Assembly (NCBI GenBank): GCA_029238935.1
Contig: JAQZBN010000006.1
Location: 1-64,000 of the forward strand
From: Herbinix sp.
GTDB lineage: Bacteria > Bacillota > Clostridia > Lachnospirales > Lachnospiraceae
Direction: 5' to 3'
DNA length: 64,000 nucleotides
The translations under genes and the position numbers were made by a program. This document shows, piece after piece, positions 1-9,023 of the stretch (position 1 is its first letter; each line of letters begins with the position of its first letter). The notes beneath the pieces are model-generated. The model did not search any database. It was not told the DNA's origin and worked only from the letters and a program-made list of their open reading frames with translations.

Positions 1-19
1 AAAGGAGGCGGCTTTTTTT

Positions 20-337
20 ATGGCAAGTCAAGTAATGAGAATTACACTCAAGGCGTATGATCATCATTTAATCGATCAATCTGCAGGAAAAATTATCGAA
101 ACTGTTAAGAAGACAGGATCAAAGGTGAGCGGACCGGTTCCGTTGCCGACAAAGAAGGAAGTAGTTACAATTCTTAGAGCGGTTCATAAGTATAAGGATT
201 CCAGAGAGCAGTTTGAACAAAGAACACATAAGAGATTAATCGATATCATCACACCTACCCAGAAAACCGTAGATGCATTATCTAGATTAGAAATGCCTGC
301 TGGTGTGTACATCGACATTAAGATGAAAACTAAATAA
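20..337 (+). CDS. rpsJ: 30S ribosomal protein S10
   Basis: S10 sits in the head of the 30S subunit and, in other bacteria, also joins NusB in antitermination. The 105-residue product has the family core [14 protein letters not shown] near the N-terminus, the GPVPLPT loop in the middle and a C-terminal [17 protein letters not shown] stretch. The start at 20 follows AGGAGG at 3-8 with a long gap of about 11 bases; an in-frame ATG at 35 (MRITLKAYD) is closer to the usual protein start but has no ribosome binding site of its own. It is the first gene of the S10 operon, so the operon promoter lies just outside the window. A 178-base gap with a strong hairpin separates it from rplC. Confidence 0.97.
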   Translation: MASQVMRITLKAYDHHLIDQSAGKIIETVKKTGSKVSGPVPLPTKKEVVTILRAVHKYKDSREQFEQRTHKRLIDIITPTQKTVDALSRLEMPAGVYIDIKMKTK

Positions 338-423
338 TTAAGATAGAGTTTAGATTAACCCATTCATCTTATGAGAATTTTGACAACAGGGAACGACAGA
401 ACAAAATATTTAATATAGAAGAA

Positions 424-466
424 ATCCTTAGGGTTTATCATACAAGTGATATAAACCATCTAGGAT
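424..466 (+). ncRNA. structured RNA element between rpsJ and rplC
   Basis: Outer stem ATCCT (424-428) pairs with AGGAT (462-466). A 3x4 internal loop follows, then inner stem GGTTTAT (432-438) with ATAAACC (451-457) closing a 12-base loop. No T-run follows, so it is not a simple terminator. Its role is unknown; autoregulation or RNA processing are inferences. The same architecture recurs between secY and adk. Confidence 0.5.
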
Positions 467-515
467 GATTGCACGTAAAGTGTAATCCGCTGTAGATTAA
501 ACAGGAGGTAAGAAA

Positions 516-1148
516 ATGAAGAAAGCGATTTTAGCTACAAAAGTCGGAATGACTCAAGTTTTCGGTGAAAACGGAGTATTGATTCCGGTAACTGTATTGC
601 AAGCGGGTCCTCTCTATGTAACTCAGGTTAAAACTGTAGAGAACGATGGATACGCAGCAGTTCAAGTTGGTTTTGGTGATATCAGAGATACTCTGGTAAA
701 TAAGCCAAGAAAAGGACACTTCGCAAAAGCAGGTGTTGCGAATAAAAGACATCTTAAAGAACTCAGATTTGCAAATTCCACTGACTACAAAGTAGGACAG
801 GAAATCAAGGCTGACATCTTTACAGTAGGTGACAAAATTGATGCAACTGCTAAGTCAAAGGGTAAAGGTTTCCAAGGCGCAATCAAGAGACATGGTTTAT
901 CTAGAGGACCTATGGCTCACGGTTCCAAATATCACAGACATGCAGGTTCTAACGGACCGGCAACAACCCCTGGTAGAGTTTTCAAAGGAAAGCACATGCC
1001 TGGACAAATGGGTAACGTGAAAGTAACCGTTCAAAATCTTGAAATCGTAAGAATTGACGCAGATAAGAATTTAATCTTAGTTAAAGGTGCAGTACCAGGA
1101 CCTAAGAAATCTGTAGTAATGCTTAAGGAAACTGTTAAAGCAAAATAG
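516..1148 (+). CDS. rplC: 50S ribosomal protein L3
   Basis: L3 binds 23S rRNA early in 50S assembly and reaches towards the peptidyl transferase centre. The 210-residue protein is of normal length. It opens with [14 protein letters not shown] and carries the long basic loop [11 protein letters not shown] followed by the [11 protein letters not shown] and [17 protein letters not shown] segments that define the family. The ATG follows AGGAGG by 8 bases. Upstream is the 178-base structured gap after rpsJ; rplD follows after 26 bases. The long gap suggests an extra layer of control or processing at this point of the operon. Confidence 0.98.
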   Translation: MKKAILATKVGMTQVFGENGVLIPVTVLQAGPLYVTQVKTVENDGYAAVQVGFGDIRDTLVNKPRKGHFAKAGVANKRHLKELRFANSTDYKVGQEIKADIFTVGDKIDATAKSKGKGFQGAIKRHGLSRGPMAHGSKYHRHAGSNGPATTPGRVFKGKHMPGQMGNVKVTVQNLEIVRIDADKNLILVKGAVPGPKKSVVMLKETVKAK

Positions 1149-1174
1149 AGCTTTAAGAAAGGAGGAACACTTAA

Positions 1175-1795
1175 ATGGCAAATGTAAATGTTTACAATAT
1201 CGAAGGCAAGAAAGTTGGCACAGTAGAGCTTAACGATGCAGTCTTCGGAGTACAAATAAATGATCATTTGGTTCATATGGCAGTAGTTCAACAACTTGCC
1301 AATAAACGCCAAGGAACACAGAGTGCAAAAACTCGTGCAGAAGTAAGCGGTGGCGGCAAAAAGCCATGGAGACAGAAAGGAACCGGTCACGCTAGACAGG
1401 GTTCAACCAGATCACCTCAGTGGAAGGGCGGCGGTGTAGTATTCGCTCCGAAGCCAAGAGAATATTCCTTCAAGATGAATAAGAAGGAAAAAGCATTAGC
1501 AATCAAATCCGCATTAACTTCCAGAGTAAATGCAGAGAAGATCGTAGTGTTAGATCAAATCAGCTTTGATGAGATTAAAACAAAGAAAATGAAAGCAGTT
1601 CTTGACAGCTTCAAGCTTGAAAAGGCACTGGTTATTCTTGATAAGAAGGATGAAAACGTAATTCTTTCTGCAAGAAACCTTCCTAAGGTAAGAACAGCTT
1701 TATCTAATTCCATTAATGTATATGACATCTTAAAGTATGATACCTTGGTATTAACAAAAGATGCAGTGGCACAAATTGAGGAGGTGTACGCATAA
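1175..1795 (+). CDS. rplD: 50S ribosomal protein L4
   Basis: L4 lines the exit tunnel with its extended loop; in E. coli it also represses the S10 operon, but whether it does so here is unknown. The 206-residue protein contains the conserved loop GGGKKPWRQKGTGHARQG followed by RSPQWKGGGVVFAPKPR at about residues 60-95. The ATG is preceded by AAGGAGG. The stop codon TAA shares its last base with the ATG of rplW, which implies translational coupling of L4 and L23, two proteins that both sit at the tunnel. Confidence 0.98.
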   Translation: MANVNVYNIEGKKVGTVELNDAVFGVQINDHLVHMAVVQQLANKRQGTQSAKTRAEVSGGGKKPWRQKGTGHARQGSTRSPQWKGGGVVFAPKPREYSFKMNKKEKALAIKSALTSRVNAEKIVVLDQISFDEIKTKKMKAVLDSFKLEKALVILDKKDENVILSARNLPKVRTALSNSINVYDILKYDTLVLTKDAVAQIEEVYA

Positions 1796-2094
1796 TGGCA
1801 GATTTAAAATATTATGATGTCATCCTGAAGCCTATCGTAACTGAAAAAAGTATGAACACGATGAGTGATAAAAAGTACACATTTTCAGTTCATCCGGATG
1901 CTACAAAAAATCAGATTAAAGAAGCTGTTGAGAAGATGTTTACTGGCGCTAAAGTAGAAAAGGTAAACACAATGAATTTAGATGGCAAGAACCGTAGACG
2001 TGGTAATACCGTTGGTAAGACTGCAAAGATGAAGAAAGCTATCGTTCAGTTAACAGCAGACAGCGCTGAGATCGAGATTTTCTCAGGTCTGTAA
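1795..2094 (+). CDS. rplW: 50S ribosomal protein L23
   Basis: L23 sits at the polypeptide exit and docks trigger factor and SRP. The product has 99 residues, a normal bacterial length, with the N-terminal VILKPIVTEKS signature and the basic GKNRRRGNTVGKTAKMKKA extension that enters the ribosome. It overlaps the rplD stop by one base and has AGGAGGT inside the rplD 3' end at about the right distance. A 79-base gap separates it from rplB. Confidence 0.97.
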   Translation: MADLKYYDVILKPIVTEKSMNTMSDKKYTFSVHPDATKNQIKEAVEKMFTGAKVEKVNTMNLDGKNRRRGNTVGKTAKMKKAIVQLTADSAEIEIFSGL

Positions 2095-2173
2095 AAACAG
2101 CCTAAATAGATATACAGAATAGAATGTATGAGACTTGCGTTTTATACAGGATCATTTGAAAGGAGTGCAAATC

Positions 2174-3013
2174 ATGGGAATTAAAACATATAACCCATAT
2201 ACACCTTCCAGAAGACACATGACAGGTTCTGATTTTACTGAGATTACAGCAACAAAGCCTGAGAAGTCATTGGTTGTTTCTTTAAGCAAGAAGGCAGGCC
2301 GTAACAATCAAGGTAAAATCACAGTAAGACACCAAGGCGGTGGCTCCAGAAGGAAATATAGAATAATAGATTTCAAGAGAAGAAAAGATGGTATTCCTGC
2401 TACTGTAGTAAGTATTGAATACGATCCTAACAGAACAGCAAATATCGCATTAATTAACTATGCAGATGGTGAGAAGGCATATATCCTTGCTCCTAACGGA
2501 CTTACCGTAGGCACTAAGTTGATGAATGGCGAGACAGCAGAAGTAAGAGTAGGTAACTGCTTACCACTTCAAAACATCCCTGTTGGTACACAAATCCACA
2601 ACATCGAATTATATCCTGGAAAAGGCGGACAGTTAGTTCGTTCTGCTGGTAACTCCGCACAGCTTATGGCGAAGGAAGGCAAATATGCTACCTTAAGACT
2701 TCCAAGCGGCGAGATGAGATTAGTTCCAATCATCTGTAGAGCAACCATCGGCCAGGTTGGTAACATTGATCATGAGCTTATCAACGTAGGTAAAGCCGGA
2801 CGTAAACGTCACATGGGTATCAGACCTACGGTACGTGGTTCCGTAATGAACCCGAATGACCATCCTCACGGTGGTGGTGAAGGTAGAACAGGTATTGGTC
2901 GTCCAGGCCCTGTAACACCTTGGGGTAAACCTGCTCTTGGTCTTAAGACAAGAAAGAATAAGAAGACAAATAAAATGATAGTAAGAAGAAGAGACGGAAG
3001 AACAGTGAAGTAA
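2174..3013 (+). CDS. rplB: 50S ribosomal protein L2
   Basis: L2 is needed for subunit joining and lies near the peptidyl transferase centre. The start is placed at ATG 2174 ([18 protein letters not shown]), which follows GAAAGGAG by 8 bases; a longer frame open from 2135 adds 13 residues that do not belong to the family. The resulting 279 residues match the usual length. The C-terminal [16 protein letters not shown] segment carries the highly conserved histidine studied in E. coli L2 (His229 there), followed by [15 protein letters not shown]. Confidence 0.98.
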   Translation: MGIKTYNPYTPSRRHMTGSDFTEITATKPEKSLVVSLSKKAGRNNQGKITVRHQGGGSRRKYRIIDFKRRKDGIPATVVSIEYDPNRTANIALINYADGEKAYILAPNGLTVGTKLMNGETAEVRVGNCLPLQNIPVGTQIHNIELYPGKGGQLVRSAGNSAQLMAKEGKYATLRLPSGEMRLVPIICRATIGQVGNIDHELINVGKAGRKRHMGIRPTVRGSVMNPNDHPHGGGEGRTGIGRPGPVTPWGKPALGLKTRKNKKTNKMIVRRRDGRTVK

Positions 3014-3020
3014 TTCATGT

Positions 3021-3081
3021 TTAGAATCGTTTCCTATAAGATGAATTGTCAGGTCAGTTCACTTATCAAGAATTCTAAGGA
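3021..3081 (+). ncRNA. nested inverted repeat ahead of rpsS
   Basis: TTAGAAT near 3021 can pair with ATTCTAA ending near 3078. Inside, ATAAG-a-TGAA pairs with TTCACTTAT. The right arm abuts the AAGGAGG ribosome binding site of rpsS, so folding could restrict access to it. The reading is from the sequence only; no known family is recognised. Confidence 0.35.
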
Positions 3082-3092
3082 GGTTAGAATAC

Positions 3093-3371
3093 ATGGCTCG
3101 TTCATTAAAAAAGGGACCATTTGCTGATGATCATTTATTGAAAAAAGTAGATGCACTTAACAATGCCGGTGAAAAAACAGTTATTAAAACTTGGTCACGC
3201 CGCTCTACAATTTTCCCGCAGATGGTTGGACATACAATTGCAGTTCATGATGGAAGAAGACATGTTCCGGTATATGTAACAGAGGATATGGTTGGACACA
3301 AGCTCGGCGAGTTTGTTGCTACCAGAACCTATAGAGGACATGGAAAAGACGAAAAGAAAACCAAAAGGTAA
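3093..3371 (+). CDS. rpsS: 30S ribosomal protein S19
   Basis: S19 lies in the 30S head, where it contacts S13 and the A-site side. The 92-residue product is standard, starting with [18 protein letters not shown] and containing [27 protein letters not shown] in its C-terminal half. ATG follows AAGGAGG by 8 bases. The gene sits between rplB and rplV, the canonical order of the S10 operon. Confidence 0.98.
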   Translation: MARSLKKGPFADDHLLKKVDALNNAGEKTVIKTWSRRSTIFPQMVGHTIAVHDGRRHVPVYVTEDMVGHKLGEFVATRTYRGHGKDEKKTKR

Positions 3372-3399
3372 TAAGCGTTAACGGAAGGAGGTTTCATCC

Positions 3400-3786
3400 A
3401 TGGCGAAAGGACATAGATCCCAAATAAAGCGTGAAAGAAATGAGAATAGAGACACAAGACCATCAGCAAAGTTATCCTTTGCAAGAATCTCTGTGCAGAA
3501 GGCTTGTTTCGTATTAGACGCTATTCGTGGTAAGGATGTACAAACAGCACTTGGTATATTAGCATATAATCCTAGATATGCTTCAAGCGTAATAGAGAAG
3601 TTAGTTAAATCAGCGGTTGCTAACGCTGAGAACAACAATCAGATGGATCCTGCAAAGCTTTACATTGAAGAATGCTATGCAAATCAAGGACCTATCATGA
3701 AAAGAATAAGACCGAGAGCACAAGGCAGGGCTTATCGTATTGAGAAGAGAATGAGCCATATTATAGTTGTGCTTAATGAGAGATAA
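3400..3786 (+). CDS. rplV: 50S ribosomal protein L22
   Basis: L22 lines the exit tunnel with a long beta-hairpin whose tip changes give macrolide resistance in other bacteria. The protein has 128 residues: a basic N-terminal extension of about 20 residues, then the family core [20 protein letters not shown]. The hairpin segment [21 protein letters not shown] is intact at about residues 100-120, with no deletion at its tip. AAGGAGG precedes the ATG, and rpsC starts 12 bases downstream. Confidence 0.97.
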   Translation: MAKGHRSQIKRERNENRDTRPSAKLSFARISVQKACFVLDAIRGKDVQTALGILAYNPRYASSVIEKLVKSAVANAENNNQMDPAKLYIEECYANQGPIMKRIRPRAQGRAYRIEKRMSHIIVVLNER

Positions 3787-3797
3787 GGAGGGCAATA

Positions 3798-4457
3798 ATG
3801 GGACAAAAAGTTAATCCTCATGGCTTAAGAGTCGGAGTTATCAATGATTGGGACTCAAGATGGTACGCTGAAGCGGATTTTGCTGATAATCTTGTTGAAG
3901 ATTACAAAATCAGAAAATATCTCAAGAAGAAGTTATACAGCGCTGGTGTGTCTAAGATTGAGATCGAAAGAGCATCTGATCGCTTAAAGATAATTATTTT
4001 CACCGCAAAACCGGGTGTTGTTATCGGTAGAGCAGGTACTGAGATAGAAAAATTAAAAGCAGATATTCAGAGATTTACCTCTAAGAAGTTAAATTTAGAA
4101 ATCAAAGAGGTTAAAAAACCTGATGTTAATGCACAATTAGTAGCTGAGAGTATTGCTACTCAGCTGGAAAATCGTATATCATTCAGAAGAGCTATGAAAT
4201 CAACAATGGCAAGAACAATGAAAGCTGGCGCAAAAGGTATTAAAGCTGCAGTAGCTGGTCGTCTTGGCGGAGCTGATATGGCTCGTACAGAATTTTACAG
4301 TGAGGGTACAATCCCGTTACAAACATTACGCGCAGATATTGACTATGGTTTTGCTGAGGCAGATACCACATATGGTAAACTGGGTGTTAAAGTTTGGATT
4401 TATCATGGTGAAGTGCTTCCGACAAAAGGAGCAGCTAAGGAAGGGAGCGATAAGTAA
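3798..4457 (+). CDS. rpsC: 30S ribosomal protein S3
   Basis: S3 forms part of the mRNA entry channel and its helicase-like surface. The 219-residue protein starts [14 protein letters not shown] and has an N-terminal KH domain with the RNA-binding GxxG turn seen as [17 protein letters not shown] near residues 75-90. The C-terminal S3 domain includes [12 protein letters not shown]. The start follows GGAGGG by a short gap after the rplV stop. Its TAA overlaps the ATG of rplP by one base. Confidence 0.98.
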   Translation: MGQKVNPHGLRVGVINDWDSRWYAEADFADNLVEDYKIRKYLKKKLYSAGVSKIEIERASDRLKIIIFTAKPGVVIGRAGTEIEKLKADIQRFTSKKLNLEIKEVKKPDVNAQLVAESIATQLENRISFRRAMKSTMARTMKAGAKGIKAAVAGRLGGADMARTEFYSEGTIPLQTLRADIDYGFAEADTTYGKLGVKVWIYHGEVLPTKGAAKEGSDK

Positions 4458-4894
4458 TGTTAATGCCTAAGAGAGTAAAGCGCCGTAAGCAATTCCGCGG
4501 CTCTATGGCCGGAAAAGCATCTAGAGGCAATACAATTTCCAATGGTGAATTTGGTATTGTTGCCCTGGAGCCGGCTTGGATTAAATCAAATCAGATCGAA
4601 GCAGCCCGTATCGCTATGACTCGTTTCACTAAGCGTGGTGGTAAGGTTTGGATTAAGGTATTCCCTGATAAGCCGATAACAACAAAACCTGCTGAAACTC
4701 GAATGGGTTCCGGTAAAGGTTCATTAGAGTATTGGGTAGCTGTCGTTAAGCCAGGACGTGTTCTGTTCGAAATCTCCGGTATTCCTGAGGAGACAGCGAG
4801 AGAAGCATTACGTCTTGCGATTCATAAATTACCGGTGAAATGCAAAATAGTTTCCCGTGCAGACTTAGAAGGCGGTGAAAACAGTGAAAATTAA
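4457..4894 (+). CDS. rplP: 50S ribosomal protein L16
   Basis: L16 organises the A-site tRNA elbow contacts on the 50S subunit. The 145-residue product begins [19 protein letters not shown], the usual Firmicute N-terminus. It contains [22 protein letters not shown], including the arginine region hydroxylated in some bacteria, and the [15 protein letters not shown] signature. Two candidate starts exist, ATG 4457 (overlapping the rpsC stop by one base) and ATG 4463; the first gives the commoner N-terminus. The 3' end overlaps rpmC. Confidence 0.97.
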   Translation: MLMPKRVKRRKQFRGSMAGKASRGNTISNGEFGIVALEPAWIKSNQIEAARIAMTRFTKRGGKVWIKVFPDKPITTKPAETRMGSGKGSLEYWVAVVKPGRVLFEISGIPEETAREALRLAIHKLPVKCKIVSRADLEGGENSEN

Positions 4895-5093
4895 TAAATA
4901 TGTAGAAGATTTAAAGACAAAATCAGCTACAGAGTTAAATGAAGAATTAGTAGCTGCGAAAAAGGAACTCTTCAACTTAAGATTCCAGAATGCAACAAAT
5001 CAATTAGATAATACAAGCAGAATTAAGGAAGTTAGAAAAAATATCGCAAGAATTCAGACAGTAATTTCTGGGCTTTCTAAAGCTTCTAAATAG
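4884..5093 (+). CDS. rpmC: 50S ribosomal protein L29
   Basis: L29 is a two-helix protein next to L23 at the tunnel exit. The GTG at 4884 is chosen because GAAGGCGG lies about 7 bases upstream and it yields the standard 69-residue form ([18 protein letters not shown]). A GTG at 4875 would add three residues but overlaps the ribosome binding site. Either way the gene starts inside the 3' end of rplP, an overlap typical for translational coupling. The [19 protein letters not shown] segment is diagnostic. Confidence 0.95.
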   Translation: MKINKYVEDLKTKSATELNEELVAAKKELFNLRFQNATNQLDNTSRIKEVRKNIARIQTVISGLSKASK

Positions 5094-5140
5094 TGATTGA
5101 TCGTAGTTAATAAACTACTTTCATGGAAAGGAGTATTGTA

Positions 5141-5395
5141 GTGGAAAGAAATTTAAGAAAAGTACGTATCGGCAAAGTTGTAAGCGATAAAATGGATAAG
5201 ACAATCGTTGTAGCAGTAGTTGACAACGTTAAGCATCCTTTATACAGCAAGATCGTAAAGAGAACCTATAAGTTAAAGGCTCATGATGAAAATAATGAGT
5301 GCAATATCGGAGATAGAGTAAAGGTAATGGAAACCAGACCGTTATCTAAGGATAAAAGATGGAGACTTGTGGAGATCGTTGAGAAGGCAAAATAA
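5141..5395 (+). CDS. rpsQ: 30S ribosomal protein S17
   Basis: S17 is a primary 16S rRNA-binding protein with an OB fold. The GTG at 5141 ([21 protein letters not shown]) is preceded by GAAAGGAG at 5126-5133 and gives 84 residues, the family norm. The in-frame ATG at 5123 would place the ribosome binding site inside the gene. The [19 protein letters not shown] and [19 protein letters not shown] blocks are typical. A 151-base gap follows before rplN, containing the longest hairpin of the operon. Confidence 0.96.
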   Translation: MERNLRKVRIGKVVSDKMDKTIVVAVVDNVKHPLYSKIVKRTYKLKAHDENNECNIGDRVKVMETRPLSKDKRWRLVEIVEKAK

Positions 5396-5483
5396 TTCAG
5401 TTTATTATTGCTTCCAAGTGCAAACTGCGAACTGCTTTATTCCATGATAGAATAAGTTTGAACGTTAAGTTTGTGCCAAGTTC

Positions 5484-5534
5484 TTCAGTAATATTTGTAT
5501 ACAGTAATCGTATACAAAGCTTATTACAACTGAA
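5484..5534 (+). ncRNA. long hairpin abutting the rplN ribosome binding site
   Basis: TTTGTATAC (5494-5502) pairs perfectly with GTATACAAA (5510-5518) around a 7-base loop. The stem extends through AATA with TATT and TTCAGT (5484-5489) with ACTGAA (5529-5534), leaving small bulges on the 3' side. The last pairs lie against the GAAAGGAG ribosome binding site of rplN. There is no T-run. Translational control of the L14-L24-L5 segment is an inference. Confidence 0.5.
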
Positions 5535-5546
5535 AGGAGTATTATC

Positions 5547-5915
5547 ATGATACAAACTGAAACCAGACTAAGAGTTGCCGATAATACTGGTGCAAAAGAA
5601 TTACTTTGCATTAGAGTATTAGGCGGATCAACTAGAAGATATGCTAATATAGGTGATATCATCGTTGCTTCGGTTAAAGATGCAACACCAGGCGGTGTTG
5701 TTAAGAAGGGTGACGTAGTTAAGGCTGTTGTCGTTCGTACTGTAAAAGGTGCACGCCGTAAGGACGGTTCTTATATTAGATTTGATGAAAATGCTGCGGT
5801 TATTATTAAGGAAGATAAGAATCCAAAAGGAACACGTATCTTTGGACCGGTAGCGAGAGAATTAAGAGAGAAACAGTTTATGAAAATCGTTTCTCTAGCA
5901 CCAGAAGTATTATAG
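5547..5915 (+). CDS. rplN: 50S ribosomal protein L14
   Basis: L14 sits at the 30S-50S interface near bridges to h14. The 122-residue protein is exactly the usual length, beginning [27 protein letters not shown] and ending with [21 protein letters not shown], both strongly conserved. GAAAGGAG precedes the ATG by 8 bases. In E. coli this is the first gene of the spc operon, the site where S8 regulates; here a long hairpin occupies the matching upstream position. Confidence 0.98.
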   Translation: MIQTETRLRVADNTGAKELLCIRVLGGSTRRYANIGDIIVASVKDATPGGVVKKGDVVKAVVVRTVKGARRKDGSYIRFDENAAVIIKEDKNPKGTRIFGPVARELREKQFMKIVSLAPEVL

Positions 5916-5928
5916 GGAGGTGTCGACT

Positions 5929-6246
5929 GTGTCAACGATGAAAATCAAAAAGGGTGATAACGTTAAAGTAATCACTGGTAAAGATAAAGGTAAAGAAGGT
6001 AAAGTTTTATCTGTTAAAGAAGGCAAGCTGTTAGTTGAAGGCGTTAACATGATGACAAAGCATAGCAAAGCAAACCAGGCAAATCCAAAGGGTGGAATTC
6101 TCCACCAGGAAAGTGCTATTGATGTTTCCAATGTAATGTATGTTCATAAAGGAAAGCCTACCAGAATCGGTTTCAAGACCGTGGAAACAAAGAAGGGAAC
6201 CGCTAAGGTACGCTTCGTAAAATCAACTGGCGATGTAATCGATTAA
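5929..6246 (+). CDS. rplX: 50S ribosomal protein L24
   Basis: L24 starts 50S assembly. GTG 5929 (MSTMKIKKGDNVKVITGKDKGK) is chosen because AGGGAGG lies 8 bases upstream; the open frame extends back to GTG 5920, which overlaps the ribosome binding site, while ATG 5938 is too far from it. The KOW motif VKVITGKDKGKEGKVL is at about residues 12-28. The 105-residue length is normal. Only 13 bases separate it from rplN. Confidence 0.95.
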   Translation: MSTMKIKKGDNVKVITGKDKGKEGKVLSVKEGKLLVEGVNMMTKHSKANQANPKGGILHQESAIDVSNVMYVHKGKPTRIGFKTVETKKGTAKVRFVKSTGDVID

Positions 6247-6267
6247 TAGAGAGGAGGTTAATTAAAG

Positions 6268-6807
6268 TTGGCTAGACTAAAGGATATGTATAAAGAAGAA
6301 ATAGTAGCCGGCATGACAAAGAAGTTCGGATATAAGAACGTTATGGAAGTGCCGAAGCTTGATAAAATTGTCATCAACATGGGTGTTGGTGAAGCAAAAG
6401 ATAATGCTAAGGTTTTAGATACAGCAATTAAGGATCTTGAGATTATTGCAGGTCAGAAACCTATTTTAACGAAAGCAAAGAAATCTGTTGCTAACTTCAA
6501 GATCAGAGAAGGTATGGCAATTGGATGTAAAGTAACCTTAAGAGGCGCGAAGATGTATGAATTCGCTGACCGTTTGATCAACTTAGCATTACCACGTGTA
6601 CGTGACTTTAGAGGTGTAAATCCAAATGCATTTGATGGCAGAGGAAATTATGCTCTTGGTATCAAGGAACAGTTAATTTTCCCTGAAATCGAATACGATA
6701 AGGTAGATAAGGTTAGAGGTATGGATATCATCTTCGTAACCACTGCTAAGACAGACGAAGAAGCTCGTGAATTATTAACACAATACGGTATGCCGTTTAG
6801 AAAATAG
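6268..6807 (+). CDS. rplE: 50S ribosomal protein L5
   Basis: L5 binds 5S rRNA and contacts P-site tRNA. The 179-residue protein uses a TTG start placed 8 bases after GAGGAGG; no ATG is better positioned, and [12 protein letters not shown] is the standard N-terminus. Family blocks include [37 protein letters not shown] and [19 protein letters not shown]. The rare start codon may lower its initiation rate, but its neighbours also show TTG and GTG starts. Confidence 0.97.
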   Translation: MARLKDMYKEEIVAGMTKKFGYKNVMEVPKLDKIVINMGVGEAKDNAKVLDTAIKDLEIIAGQKPILTKAKKSVANFKIREGMAIGCKVTLRGAKMYEFADRLINLALPRVRDFRGVNPNAFDGRGNYALGIKEQLIFPEIEYDKVDKVRGMDIIFVTTAKTDEEARELLTQYGMPFRK

Positions 6808-6822
6808 TTAGGAGGGATTTCC

Positions 6823-7008
6823 ATGGCTAAAACTTCAATGAAGGTAAAGCAACAACGTACGCAGAAATTCTCCACTAGAGAATATAACCGTTGCAGAATT
6901 TGTGGTCGTCCACATGCTTATTTAAGAAAATATGGCGTCTGCAGAATTTGTTTTCGTGAATTAGCGTACAAGGGACAGATACCAGGCGTAAAGAAAGCAA
7001 GCTGGTAA
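6823..7008 (+). CDS. rpsZ: 30S ribosomal protein S14 type Z (zinc form)
   Basis: This is the short, zinc-binding S14. The 61 residues contain two CxxC pairs, Cys24/Cys27 (CRICGR) and Cys40/Cys43 (CRICF), which hold one zinc ion. Long zinc-free S14 proteins of about 90-100 residues are the alternative in many Firmicutes; only the zinc form is seen here. ATG follows AGGAGGG by about 7 bases, and rpsH begins 26 bases downstream. Confidence 0.97.
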   Translation: MAKTSMKVKQQRTQKFSTREYNRCRICGRPHAYLRKYGVCRICFRELAYKGQIPGVKKASW

Positions 7009-7033
7009 GAGGTTAAGAAAGGAGGCAAATGAA

Positions 7034-7435
7034 ATGACAATGAGCGATCCAATTGCAGATATGCTTACAAGAATCCGTAATGCAAATACTGCGAAACATG
7101 ATACAGTAGATGTACCTGCTTCTAAAATGAAAACAGCTATTGCTGATATTCTTCTAAAGGAAGGTTACATTAAGAAATATGAAATAGAGGAAGTTGGCAG
7201 CTTTAAGACAATCCGTATTACATTAAAATACGGTAAAGATAAAAATGTAAAAATTATAACCGGCCTTAAGAGAATCTCTAAACCTGGTCTGCGTGTTTAC
7301 GCAAACAAAGAGCAGCTTCCAAAGGTTCTTGGTGGATTAGGTGTTGCTATTATTTCAACAAACAAGGGTGTTCTCACCGATAAAGAAGCTAGAGAATTAA
7401 ACGTAGGTGGCGAGGTTTTAGCATTCGTTTGGTAA
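7034..7435 (+). CDS. rpsH: 30S ribosomal protein S8
   Basis: S8 binds the central domain of 16S rRNA and, in E. coli, represses the spc operon through a mimic of that site. The 133-residue protein starts [18 protein letters not shown] and ends with [22 protein letters not shown], both typical. AAAGGAGG lies about 9 bases before the ATG. It is followed by an 84-base gap with two small perfect hairpins. Confidence 0.98.
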   Translation: MTMSDPIADMLTRIRNANTAKHDTVDVPASKMKTAIADILLKEGYIKKYEIEEVGSFKTIRITLKYGKDKNVKIITGLKRISKPGLRVYANKEQLPKVLGGLGVAIISTNKGVLTDKEARELNVGGEVLAFVW

Positions 7436-7446
7436 TCTAAATAAAA

Positions 7447-7496
7447 GATAAGCTTTCGCTTATCAAGGTTTGTAACATGCAGTGGCGTTTACGCCA
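7447..7496 (+). ncRNA. twin tetraloop hairpins between rpsH and rplF
   Basis: GATAAGC (7447-7453) pairs with GCTTATC (7458-7464) around TTTC, and TGGCG (7483-7487) pairs with CGCCA (7492-7496) around TTTA. Neither is followed by a T-run. They sit just ahead of the rplF ribosome binding site. Function unknown. Confidence 0.4.
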
Positions 7497-7519
7497 TTAA
7501 TAAATTAGGAGGTGCGGGC

Positions 7520-8062
7520 ATGTCACGTATAGGAAGAATGCCTATCGCTATACCTGCAGGTGTAACTGTAGATGTAGCAGAAAATAATAAGATAACCGTT
7601 AAGGGTCCTAAGGGATCTCTTGTAAGAGTATTACCTACAGAAATGCAGATTAATGTAGAAGGAAGCGAAGTTGTTGTAACAAGACCTAACGATTTAAAGA
7701 AAATGAAATCTTTACATGGTCTTACAAGAACTTTAGTTTCTAACATGGTTATCGGTGTAACCGAAGGTTACCAAAAGACTCTGGAAATCAACGGTGTTGG
7801 TTACAGAGCAGCTAAAGCAGGAAAAGACTTAACTTTAACATTAGGATATTCTCATCCAGTAGTTATGACAGATCCAGAAGGTCTTGAGTCCGTTTTGGAA
7901 GGTCAGAATAAGATCATTGTTAAAGGTATTGATAAAGAGAAGGTCGGCCAATACGCAGCTGAAATCAGAGCTAAGAGAGCACCTGAACCTTATAAGGGTA
8001 AAGGTATTAAGTATTCTGATGAAGTGATTAGACGTAAGGTTGGTAAGACCGGTAAGAAATAA
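7520..8062 (+). CDS. rplF: 50S ribosomal protein L6
   Basis: L6 lies at the base of the L7/L12 stalk beside the sarcin-ricin loop. The 180-residue protein begins [15 protein letters not shown] and ends with [22 protein letters not shown], containing the [13 protein letters not shown] signature. Its two repeated alpha-beta domains are both present. AGGAGG is placed 9 bases before the ATG. Confidence 0.98.
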   Translation: MSRIGRMPIAIPAGVTVDVAENNKITVKGPKGSLVRVLPTEMQINVEGSEVVVTRPNDLKKMKSLHGLTRTLVSNMVIGVTEGYQKTLEINGVGYRAAKAGKDLTLTLGYSHPVVMTDPEGLESVLEGQNKIIVKGIDKEKVGQYAAEIRAKRAPEPYKGKGIKYSDEVIRRKVGKTGKK

Positions 8063-8082
8063 AGAAGGAGGAGTGAAATTAA

Positions 8083-8451
8083 ATGGTAAGCAAAGAATCA
8101 AGATCTGAAATTCGAGTAAAAAAACATATAAAAATCCGTAATCGTTTCACAGGTACTCCTGAGAGACCACGCTTAGCTGTGTTCAGAAGCAACAATCATA
8201 TGTATGCTCAAATCATTGATGATACAGTCGGCAAAACTCTAGTAGCAGCCTCCACACTTCAAAAGGATGTAAAGGCTGAGCTTCAAAAGACCAACGATGT
8301 AGCTGCAGCAGCATATTTAGGTACAGTAATTGCGAAAAAAGCTTTAGAGAAGGGAATTACCGCAGTTGTTTATGACCGTGGTGGTTTCATATATCAAGGT
8401 AAAGTAAAAGCGTTGGCAGATGCAGCTAGAGAAGCTGGTCTGGAATTCTAG
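8083..8451 (+). CDS. rplR: 50S ribosomal protein L18
   Basis: L18 binds 5S rRNA with L5. The 122-residue product carries the [27 protein letters not shown] segment near residues 20-46 and ends with [28 protein letters not shown]. It starts at ATG 8083 after AAGGAGGAG. rpsE begins 17 bases after its stop. Confidence 0.98.
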   Translation: MVSKESRSEIRVKKHIKIRNRFTGTPERPRLAVFRSNNHMYAQIIDDTVGKTLVAASTLQKDVKAELQKTNDVAAAAYLGTVIAKKALEKGITAVVYDRGGFIYQGKVKALADAAREAGLEF

Positions 8452-8467
8452 GCAAGGAGGAGAACAC

Positions 8468-8977
8468 ATGAAACGTACAATCGTTGATGCCAGTCAACTG
8501 GAGTTAGAAGATAAAGTTGTATCAATAAAGCGTGTAACTAAGGTTGTAAAGGGCGGACGTAACTTCAGATTTACAGCATTAGTAGTTGTTGGCGACAGGA
8601 ACGGACACGTTGGTGCAGGCTTAGGAAAAGCAGCTGAAATCCCTGAGGCAATTCGTAAGGGCAAAGAAGATGCTATGAAGAAGTTAATCAGCCTGCCTAT
8701 TGACGAAAATGGAAGCGTTCCACACGACTTTCTTGGAAAATTCGGTAGTGCAACTGTATTACTGAAGCGTTCACCAGAGGGTACCGGTGTTATCGCAGGC
8801 GGTCCAGCACGTAACGTGCTTGAGCTTGCAGGCTTTAAGAATATCCGTACCAAGTCACTTGGTTCCAACAATAAGCAAAACGTAGTTCTTGCAACTATTG
8901 AGGGATTAAGCCAGTTAAAGACCCCTGAGGAAGTAGCTAAGCTTCGTGGTATTTCTGTAGAACAGCTGCAAAGATAA
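8468..8977 (+). CDS. rpsE: 30S ribosomal protein S5
   Basis: S5 shapes the mRNA entry site and affects decoding fidelity. The start is ATG 8468 ([18 protein letters not shown]), preceded by CAAGGAGG at about 8 bases; an open frame from 8420 adds residues overlapping rplR and is rejected. The 169-residue protein has the N-terminal S5 RNA-binding domain ([20 protein letters not shown]) and the C-terminal S5 domain with [23 protein letters not shown] hairpin AGCTGCAA/TTGCAGCT (8964-8985) covers its last codons. Confidence 0.97.
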   Translation: MKRTIVDASQLELEDKVVSIKRVTKVVKGGRNFRFTALVVVGDRNGHVGAGLGKAAEIPEAIRKGKEDAMKKLISLPIDENGSVPHDFLGKFGSATVLLKRSPEGTGVIAGGPARNVLELAGFKNIRTKSLGSNNKQNVVLATIEGLSQLKTPEEVAKLRGISVEQLQR

Positions 8978-9023
8978 TTGCAGCTAACACAAGCGTTTTT
9001 CATACAAATATGGAGGTGTCGAT

